From an uncultured Spirochaetaceae bacterium (GTDB taxonomy: Bacteria; Spirochaetota; Spirochaetia; Treponematales; Treponemataceae): a DNA stretch of 6,732 bases. Location: contig CACYBG010000054.1 in assembly GCA_902772605.1 (NCBI GenBank), positions 1-6,732 of the forward strand. Reading direction: 5' to 3'. The notes under the pieces were generated by a model that saw only the letters and a list, made by a program, of their open reading frames with translations, did not search any database and had not been told where the DNA came from. The position numbers and the translations under genes are program-made. This document shows positions 1-4,292 of this stretch, piece by piece. Every line of letters starts with the position of its first letter. Position 1 is the first letter of the stretch.

Positions 1-147
1 CCGGAGCTTGGAAATGAATTCGGCGGAAAAGACCACACAACGATTCTCCACAGCTATGAAAAAATCGTGGACCAGCTCAAAACCGACACCGTTCTGGACT
101 CTACGATACAGATGCTTATCAGAAACATCAAAAACTATAAAAAATAA
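1..147 (+). CDS. dnaA: DnaA C-terminus (partial, 5' end outside window)
   Basis: This is the last 48 codons of the chromosomal replication initiator DnaA, read in frame 1 to a TAA at 145-147; the rest of the gene lies upstream of the window. The fragment carries the domain IV signature: residues 5-18 read GNEFGGKDHTTILH, against the family pattern of GGRDHTT followed by a hydrophobic-LH. The Asp-His-Thr-Thr at fragment residues 11-14 corresponds to the E. coli D433/H434/T435 group that contacts bases in the major groove of the DnaA box, so a box with the usual CACA core is expected. A Lys replaces the common Arg just before DHTT. The protein ends in a basic tail (NYKK). DnaA is an AAA+ ATPase that binds and melts oriC, and the origin-like region follows directly. 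Identification is firm despite the short fragment. Confidence 0.95.
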   Translation, partial: PELGNEFGGKDHTTILHSYEKIVDQLKTDTVLDSTIQMLIRNIKNYKK

Positions 148-202
148 ACTCCCAGCATGAAAACCAAGGTGAATTCATTTTGTTATGAATCTGATATTAT
201 CC

Positions 203-211
203 TGTGGAAAA
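203..211 (-). promoter_or_regulatory. DnaA box candidate (TTTTCCACA)
   Basis: The minus strand reads TTTTCCACA, one mismatch from the E. coli-type consensus TTATNCACA. An exact inverted copy lies at 272-280, and the match extends to ten bases (203-212 with 271-280). The retained DHTT motif in the adjacent DnaA supports recognition of a CACA core. Confidence 0.65.
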
Positions 212-271
212 GCAGTTGATTTCCAATCGGCCTGTGCAAATGTGTTTATTCTGTGAATTCAAACCACAGAC

Positions 272-280
272 TTTTCCACA
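272..280 (+). promoter_or_regulatory. DnaA box candidate (TTTTCCACA)
   Basis: The plus strand reads TTTTCCACA, one mismatch from TTATNCACA and identical to the inverted copy at 203-211. It follows a small hairpin (TCTGTG 250-255 with CACAGA 265-270) and precedes the tandem GAATTCA 9-mers and the putative unwinding region. Confidence 0.65.
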
Positions 281-313
281 AGCTAAGTTCTTTTATTATA
301 AGGATTTAGACAC

Positions 314-331
314 GAATTCAATGAATTCACA
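314..331 (+). promoter_or_regulatory. Two abutting GAATTCA-type 9-mers next to the melting region
   Basis: Two 9-mers lie head to tail without a gap, GAATTCAAT at 314-322 and GAATTCACA at 323-331. The second ends in CACA and differs from TTATNCACA at two positions; an inverted copy is at 252-260. Two adjacent DnaA boxes immediately before a triplet array is the layout of the B. subtilis basal unwinding module. Whether DnaA binds these low-match boxes is inference. Confidence 0.4.
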
Positions 332-335
332 ATCC

Positions 336-353
336 TTATTATTACTCCTACTA
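336..353 (-). promoter_or_regulatory. DnaA-trio-like triplet array
   Basis: The plus strand reads TTA TTA TTA CTC CTA CTA, so the minus strand read 3' to 5' is AAT AAT AAT GAG GAT GAT. DnaA-trios, described in B. subtilis, are repeats of 3'-[G/A]AT-5' on one strand beside a DnaA box, on which DnaA forms a filament over single-stranded DNA. Five of the six triplets fit, and the polarity (box to the left, triplets read 3' to 5' on the lower strand going right, then AT-rich DNA) matches the B. subtilis arrangement as I recall it. The GC-rich spacer of B. subtilis is reduced to about four bases here (ATCC, 332-335). Confidence 0.5.
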
Positions 354-376
354 AAATTTATAAATTTATAAATTTA
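354..376. repeat. Period-8 AT-only repeat, candidate DNA unwinding element
   Basis: The unit AAATTTAT occurs at 354-361 and 362-369, with a partial third copy at 370-376. The stretch contains only A and T and is close to a perfect palindrome. It lies directly after the DnaA-trio-like array, where a melting element is expected. That it is the unwinding site is inference from composition and position. Confidence 0.5.
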
Positions 377-491
377 GAGACTGTGAAACAAAAAATGAAA
401 TCCGTATATTTATGCAGAAAAATCTGACGATAAAATTCATGAATGTTTCACGCCCTATGTGTCACTACTTCCTTAATGATGAAAAAAATAC

Positions 492-497
492 TATACT
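492..497 (+). promoter_or_regulatory. Possible -10 element of a dnaN promoter
   Basis: TATACT at 492-497 resembles a sigma70-type -10 hexamer and lies 31 bases before the dnaN start, leaving room for the ribosome site. No convincing -35 hexamer is found at 16-18 bases upstream (TTCCTT at 469-474 is poor). dnaN may equally be read through from dnaA, since no intrinsic terminator is visible between them. Confidence 0.25.
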
Positions 498-528
498 TAA
501 ATAATTCAGATAAAAAATTGGAGGAATC

Positions 529-1653
529 ATGAAATTTACTTTTGATAGAGATACCATGATTAGGGAAATCTCAATCGCACAGGAAATCATCACTACAAAA
601 CAAGTAGGTGAAATCCGTTCAAATGTCGCTCTTTATGCCCATAACAATTCATTGATAATCAAGGCAACCGACAGCAGGGTAAATTTTGAAACGGTTCTTC
701 CCATCCAGCTTCAGGAAGAGGGCGAAACGACTATTTACTGCGATAAATTCATGGGAATCCTTACTTCGCTTCCGGAAGGTGAAATTGAATTCAATCAGCC
801 TTTGACGAATGACAATGATTTGGCCATTACGGTCGTAATCAAGCCGATTGATAAGAAAATCAAATTCCAGATTAAGAGCATGTCCGTTGACAAATACCCT
901 GATTTCAGTTCAGCCGACGATGTTCCGTATTTTGAAGTTCCATCACGCGAAATCAAGGAGATGATTGAACAGACAAGTTTTGCAGTCAGTGATGATATAA
1001 CCCGTCTTTTCATGAACGGCGTATTCATGGAAAAAAACGGCGACAATCTGAATCTGGTTGCAACGGACGGAAGGCGACTGAGTTTTGCATCAAAACCTCT
1101 TTTGGCAGGTGTAAGCGATTTTCCTCCTGTTATCATTCCTCCGAAGATTTTGAACATAATTTTGAAGCGTGCTCCGGATGAAGGAAACATTTTCATCGCC
1201 GTAGTCGATAAGATGATTTTCTTTAAATTCGGAAACTATAAATTCGGTTCTGTTCTTTTGGACGGACAGTTCCCGAATTACAACCGCGTCATCCCTGATC
1301 ATCAGGAACGCTCTTTCCAGGTACAGAAATCAGATTTGATCAGCGCACTTAAACGCGTTGCACTCATGGTCGATAAAAAGGCCGGAAGGATTTATTTTGA
1401 AGTGAGCGACGGAATCCTCAAGATTACTTCACCTCAGTCAGACATGGGAAGTGCGGACGAAGAAATTCCGTGCGAGTATGCAGGAGAAAGCTGTTCGCTT
1501 GCATTTAATTACCGATATGTCGATGAACCTTTGAAAGTCATTCCGACCGAAAGAATCACTTTTGAGTTTACGGAAGAATTGAAACAGGTTACCATGCGTC
1601 CAGAACCGGCTGCTGATTATTTCCACATAATCATGCCTATGCATAAAGAATAG
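529..1653 (+). CDS. dnaN: DNA polymerase III beta subunit (sliding clamp)
   Basis: The 374-residue protein is close to the usual clamp length of about 366-380. The beta clamp is a homodimeric ring of three similar domains per subunit that encircles DNA and tethers Pol III, and also recruits repair polymerases and ligase. Visible landmarks are the N-terminal FDRDTMIREISIAQ segment, the LVATDGRRLS motif at residues 176-185 (E. coli LVATDGHRLA), the inter-domain DGQFPNYNRVIP stretch at 245-256 (E. coli EGRFPDYRRVLP), and the C-terminal Met-Pro-Met at 369-371 that lines the partner-binding pocket. E. coli has Arg after MPM; here it is His372. The ATG at 529 is chosen because GGAGGA (520-525) precedes it and the N-terminus matches the family. 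The stop TAG shares its G with the GTG start of recF, implying translational coupling. Confidence 0.98.
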   Translation: MKFTFDRDTMIREISIAQEIITTKQVGEIRSNVALYAHNNSLIIKATDSRVNFETVLPIQLQEEGETTIYCDKFMGILTSLPEGEIEFNQPLTNDNDLAITVVIKPIDKKIKFQIKSMSVDKYPDFSSADDVPYFEVPSREIKEMIEQTSFAVSDDITRLFMNGVFMEKNGDNLNLVATDGRRLSFASKPLLAGVSDFPPVIIPPKILNIILKRAPDEGNIFIAVVDKMIFFKFGNYKFGSVLLDGQFPNYNRVIPDHQERSFQVQKSDLISALKRVALMVDKKAGRIYFEVSDGILKITSPQSDMGSADEEIPCEYAGESCSLAFNYRYVDEPLKVIPTERITFEFTEELKQVTMRPEPAADYFHIIMPMHKE

Positions 1654-2750
1654 TGCCGTTCCTTTCGCTTTCACCGGTAAATTACAGGAACCTCATGAAT
1701 TCACCCATAGACCTTCTGGCAAAAGAAGTCTTTTTCACGGGTGAAAATGGACAGGGAAAGAGCAACCTTTTGGAAGCCCTTTACTGTTCATCCTACGGTT
1801 CGTCTTTCAGGACCAGGGCTGATGGAGAACTGATAAAAAACGGTGAAAAATCAATGAGCCTCAGGACAATCTATCGTGAGGAAAATGGAAACGTACATAC
1901 GACCTTTGTAGTCCTTGACAACGGTCATAAAAAAATTGAAAAGGACGGAAAGATGATTCACGATCGCAAGGAACTGATAAATACGATGCCTTGCGTGCTT
2001 TACAGTCATGATGATTTGGATTTTGCAGAAGGAAGCCCGGAGCGCAGACGTTTTTTCCTTGACCAGTCGCTAAGCATGTACGACGTGATGTACATAGACG
2101 TGATGCGCCGATACAAGAGGATTTTAAAAAACAGGAACCTCTGTCTGAAGGAAAGAAAATTCGAGCTTTTCGACACCTACGACATACAGCTGATTATGAA
2201 CGGTCTTGAAATCCAAAAGAAACGCAAGGATGCCGTTTTCCAGTTCAATCAGATTTTCGAAAAAATGTATGAAAGCATTTCGGGAATTGATGGAGTCAAC
2301 ATCCGCTATATTCCGTCGTGGAAAAATAATGACGATGCCACTCTTCCGAACATCGATGAAATAATGAATCTGCTGAAATCAAAGCGCGAAATTGAAAGGA
2401 GCCTTGGAACGACAGTTACCGGACCGCACAGGGACAGGATTGTATTCGTCAAGAACGGAACTCAATTCATACCGACTGCATCGACCGGACAGAGACGCCT
2501 TGTTGCACTGATTTTGAGGACTGCACAGGCTGTTTTCTACACTCAAGTGACCGGCAAAAAACCGATTCTGCTGATGGATGACGTTCTGCTTGAACTGGAC
2601 CCGGAAAAACGAAAAAGGTTGACTGCCCTACTCCCCGATTACGATCAGCTTTTCTGTACGTTCCTTCCCGGTGAGCCTTATGAAAATTACATGCATGATA
2701 CGACTCGGGTTTATAAAATCGAAAAGGGAGTTTGGTCCGAAATAAAATGA
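1653..2750 (+). CDS. recF: DNA replication and repair protein RecF
   Basis: This 365-residue SMC-like ATPase acts with RecO and RecR to load RecA at single-strand gaps and stalled forks. The ATP site is complete: Walker A GENGQGKS at residues 30-37, the ABC-type signature STGQRR at 277-282, and Walker B ILLMDD at 305-310 followed by ELD at 314-316 (the D-loop region). Length is typical (about 360). The start is GTG at 1653, overlapping the dnaN TAG as TAGTG. It is preferred over the ATG at 1695 because it supplies the first strand (MPFLSLSPVNYRNL), which matches the usual RecF opening of hydrophobic-x-NFRNL. No good Shine-Dalgarno lies upstream, consistent with coupling to dnaN. The gene ends in an ATGA overlap with the next gene. 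Confidence 0.96.
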   Translation: MPFLSLSPVNYRNLMNSPIDLLAKEVFFTGENGQGKSNLLEALYCSSYGSSFRTRADGELIKNGEKSMSLRTIYREENGNVHTTFVVLDNGHKKIEKDGKMIHDRKELINTMPCVLYSHDDLDFAEGSPERRRFFLDQSLSMYDVMYIDVMRRYKRILKNRNLCLKERKFELFDTYDIQLIMNGLEIQKKRKDAVFQFNQIFEKMYESISGIDGVNIRYIPSWKNNDDATLPNIDEIMNLLKSKREIERSLGTTVTGPHRDRIVFVKNGTQFIPTASTGQRRLVALILRTAQAVFYTQVTGKKPILLMDDVLLELDPEKRKRLTALLPDYDQLFCTFLPGEPYENYMHDTTRVYKIEKGVWSEIK

Positions 2751-3289
2751 ACGAAGAAATCGTAAACATAAACGAACTGATTCACAAGACCTTTAACAAC
2801 ATCAGCGTGGAAGGTTCAAAAAATGCAAGCCGGATTGTGAGCGCGTGGAATTCCGTCCTGTCCAGGATAAAATCCGTCAATCCGATACAGAATCCGAACG
2901 AAGGAGAAAATTTAATCGACCACAGCCGCGTGGTTGATTTGAAAAACGGTGTCCTTTTGATTGAGGCTGATCATCCCGGATGGATTTCACTTTTGCAGTT
3001 TCACAAGAAATTCATCATAAAGGGTATGCAGATGGCGGTATCCGACGTTCCGATAAATTCACTTGCGTTCAGGGTCAGAGGATCTCAGGCATCGATTTCA
3101 TCATCGTCCGGCAGCCAGAATGAAGTCCGTCGCAACATCGAAAAACGGATAGAAATCGAGGAGCAGAATTTGAGCAGGACGGTTTTTCAGTCGAAACCCG
3201 TTCAAAAATCCTATAAAACCGATGAATTGGCACCTGAACTGGCCAAAATTTTTGCGGATTTAAAAAATGATATGATGGAAGAATCTTGA
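2747..3289 (+). CDS. DUF721 protein, DciA-like candidate replicative helicase loader
   Basis: This 180-residue protein carries a DUF721 domain at about residues 25-112. The pattern is Trp34 in a first helix (VSAWNSVL), a beta segment (GVLLIEADHPGWISLL, 68-83) with the near-invariant Trp79, then a helix and a strand ending LAFRVRG (106-112). The rest is a Ser-rich linker (SSSSG, 118-122) and a charged tail. DUF721 defines DciA, the helicase operator or loader of most bacteria that lack phage-derived DnaC/DnaI. An equivalent gene follows recF in T. pallidum. The ATG at 2747 overlaps the recF stop (ATGA), pointing to coupled translation. An in-frame TTG at 2732 would add five residues but is less likely. 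The family call is good; the DciA role is inferred from domain and location. Confidence 0.82.
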   Translation: MNEEIVNINELIHKTFNNISVEGSKNASRIVSAWNSVLSRIKSVNPIQNPNEGENLIDHSRVVDLKNGVLLIEADHPGWISLLQFHKKFIIKGMQMAVSDVPINSLAFRVRGSQASISSSSGSQNEVRRNIEKRIEIEEQNLSRTVFQSKPVQKSYKTDELAPELAKIFADLKNDMMEES

Positions 3290-3314
3290 AAGTCCCTTGT
3301 TTTTTCAGATTCCC

Positions 3315-3344
3315 TTGACCAACTCAAAAAAATAATGATATTAT
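3315..3344 (+). promoter_or_regulatory. Sigma70-type promoter of the rpmH operon
   Basis: TTGACC at 3315-3320 (five of six to TTGACA) and TATTAT at 3339-3344 (five of six to TATAAT) are separated by 18 bases. Transcription would begin near 3350-3353, giving a leader of about 50 bases to the rpmH ATG. It lies just after the DUF721 stop, so it gives the ribosomal/YidC block its own transcription start, as rpmH operons usually have. Confidence 0.7.
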
Positions 3345-3346
3345 GA

Positions 3347-3381
3347 CCCCTACTACACTACACATAGGGGAAATTTTTTTT
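3347..3381 (+). terminator. Terminator-like hairpin overlapping the rpmH transcription start
   Basis: CCCCTA (3347-3352) pairs with TAGGGG (3365-3370) around a 12-base loop, and after AAA comes a run of eight T (3374-3381). This is the form of a modest intrinsic terminator (six-bp stem, four G-C pairs, rather large loop). RNA read through from dnaN-recF-DUF721 contains the whole stem. RNA started at the adjacent promoter, near 3350-3353, would lack most of the left arm. It may therefore stop the upstream operon without affecting rpmH. Confidence 0.45.
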
Positions 3382-3400
3382 AAGATAGGAGTCGATCATT

Positions 3401-3586
3401 ATGTTACGTACATATCAACCAAGTAAAGTAAAGCGCAATAGAAAATTTGGATTCCGCGCTCGTATGGCTACTCGTGGTGGCCGCATGGTCCTTTCTCGCC
3501 GCAGAGCAAAGGGTCGCTGGAAGCTGACTGTTTCTGATGAAAAGAAGCCATATCAGAATGGTCGCAACCAGACTGCTAAGATGTAA
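3401..3586 (+). CDS. rpmH: 50S ribosomal protein L34, with C-terminal extension
   Basis: This is the small, very basic large-subunit protein bL34, which binds 23S rRNA. The core is unmistakable: TYQPSKVKRNRKFGFRAR, then a MATRGGRMVLSRRRAKGR segment and LTVSDE. The product has 61 residues, while L34 is usually about 44-52; after the core it continues with EKKPYQNGRNQTAKM. A good ribosome site, AGGAG at 3387-3391, lies nine bases before the ATG. It is the first gene of the second block, followed 23 bases later by rnpA, the almost universal rpmH-rnpA pairing. Confidence 0.98.
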   Translation: MLRTYQPSKVKRNRKFGFRARMATRGGRMVLSRRRAKGRWKLTVSDEKKPYQNGRNQTAKM

Positions 3587-3609
3587 TTTTTGGCAGGATT
3601 TTTTACGGG

Positions 3610-3972
3610 ATGGAAGCAGACTTGTTAAAAACAGGACGTTTTACACGTGATGAACATATAAAACGTCCTGCTGACATCCAGAAACTTTTTAAGACAGGTA
3701 AGAGAGTCAGCGTTTCCGGAGCAAAACTCTTCTATATGCTGAACAACCGAGGCTTAAATCGTATCGGTTTTCCTCTTCCGCGCGGATATGGCAATGCAGT
3801 TGAAAGAAATGCATCAAAGCGCTGTAGCCGTGAGGCATATCGTTTATTTAAAGCACACCTGAACACCGGCTATGACATGCTTTTGTTAGTATACCCCGGA
3901 AATGACTCGTTCCAATCGCGGTGTGAACAATTTAGAATTTTATGTCAAAAGGCTGGTTTATTAAAGGATTGA
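3610..3972 (+). CDS. rnpA: Ribonuclease P protein component
   Basis: This 120-residue basic protein binds the RNase P RNA and helps it cleave 5' leaders from precursor tRNAs. Family features are FTRDEHIKRPADIQKLFKTGKR at the N-terminus, RIGFPLPRGYGNAVERN at 51-67 (the common form is RIGFSVSKKVGNAVxRN), and KRCSREAYR at 70-78 (family form KRxxRExxR). The RNR motif R-N-R-x-x-K-R is altered: Arg66-Asn67 are kept, but the third position is Ala68 and the Ser-Lys-Lys-Val part of the preceding loop reads Leu-Pro-Arg-Gly-Tyr. The ATG at 3610 has only a weak, distant AGGA (3595-3598). Position after rpmH and length (about 110-125 usual) fit. The last 31 bases overlap yidD. Identity is secure, and departures from the consensus look like lineage divergence, not decay. 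Confidence 0.95.
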   Translation: MEADLLKTGRFTRDEHIKRPADIQKLFKTGKRVSVSGAKLFYMLNNRGLNRIGFPLPRGYGNAVERNASKRCSREAYRLFKAHLNTGYDMLLLVYPGNDSFQSRCEQFRILCQKAGLLKD

Positions 3973-4193
3973 GAAATTTTTTCGTAAAATTTTTCAGTCT
4001 TCTAATACGATTTTATCAAGTTTTTATCTCCCCCCTTTTTCCAGCGTGTTGCAGATACACGCCAACATGTTCTCAATATGCGTTGGAAGCAATCCAAAAA
4101 CACGGACCGATAAAAGGTCTTTATCTGGCAATCAGAAGAATCTTGAGATGCAATCCCTACCATCAAGGTGGATATGATCCGGTTCCTGATTAA
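3942..4193 (+). CDS. yidD: Membrane protein insertion efficiency factor YidD
   Basis: This 83-residue protein has the YidD core: LIRFYQVFISPLF at about 21-33, CRYTPTCSQYALEAIQKHG at about 37-55 and RRILRCNPYHQGGYDPVP at about 65-82, including three conserved cysteines. YidD is a small membrane-associated protein with an amphipathic N-terminal helix that aids YidC/Sec-dependent insertion of inner-membrane proteins. The ATG at 3942 lies within the end of rnpA in another frame (31-base overlap) with no clear ribosome site, suggesting coupled translation. A TTG at 3969, overlapping the rnpA TGA, would remove nine residues and still leave the whole family core, so the start is less certain than the gene. 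It sits between rnpA and yidC as in most bacteria. Confidence 0.95.
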   Translation: MSKGWFIKGLRNFFVKFFSLLIRFYQVFISPLFPACCRYTPTCSQYALEAIQKHGPIKGLYLAIRRILRCNPYHQGGYDPVPD

Positions 4194-4292
4194 TCAGAAC
4201 TTAATGCCTCGGTGCACTGTGTCGGGGCCGATTATTGAATAACCCGGGAAACCGTGGAATTCAAAAAATTATAATCCAAGGATGAAACTATT
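4194..4292 (+). other. yidD-yidC intergenic leader with GC-rich imperfect hairpin
   Basis: This 99-base gap is the largest in the second block. Its middle (about 4206-4256) is clearly richer in G and C than the surrounding DNA. CGGG (4223-4226) can pair with CCCG (4243-4246), with an inner TTAT/ATAA stem (4232-4235 with 4239-4242) and a five-base bulge. No T-run follows, so it does not look like an intrinsic terminator. AAGGA at 4278-4282 is the likely yidC ribosome site, ten bases before the ATG. Confidence 0.35.

Larger units (their letters stand above)
148..528. other. oriC: Putative origin of replication (oriC), dnaA-dnaN intergenic region
   Basis: This 381-bp AT-rich stretch has no credible gene. 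It lies between dnaA and dnaN, the commonest place for oriC in bacteria. It holds 9-mers ending in CACA or their complements: TTTTCCACA at 272-280 (+) and 203-211 (-), and weaker matches to TTATNCACA at 233-241 (-), 241-249 (-), 252-260 (-), 323-331 (+) and 382-390 (-). It also holds TGAATTCA palindromes, a triplet run at 336-353 and an AT-rich repeat at 354-376. Nested inverted repeats pair 203-212 with 271-280, 252-260 with 323-331, and 298-306 with 331-339. The right part (about 377-528) should carry the dnaN promoter and leader, including an inverted repeat GTGAAACA 383-390 / TGTTTCAC 444-451. The origin assignment is inference from position and motifs. Confidence 0.72.

Noticed and set aside
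453..462. CCCTATGTGT before dnaN, inverse of ACACATAGGG before rpmH (3359-3368)
   Set aside because: A shared 10-mer is expected by chance several times in a window this size; no further similarity flanks it.
2732..2746. Earlier TTG start for the DUF721 gene
   Set aside because: It adds only five residues, has GGGAG one base away (too close), and the ATG overlapping the recF stop is the usual arrangement.
3281..3312. Hairpin around the DUF721 stop codon (GAATC..TGAAA with TTTCA..GATTC)
   Set aside because: The stem is AT-rich and bulged, with no following T-run; it is too weak to call a terminator.
4270..4275. Perfect TATAAT before yidC
   Set aside because: No -35 hexamer at 16-18 bases, and a start about 4282 would cut off the yidC ribosome site (AAGGA 4278-4282).
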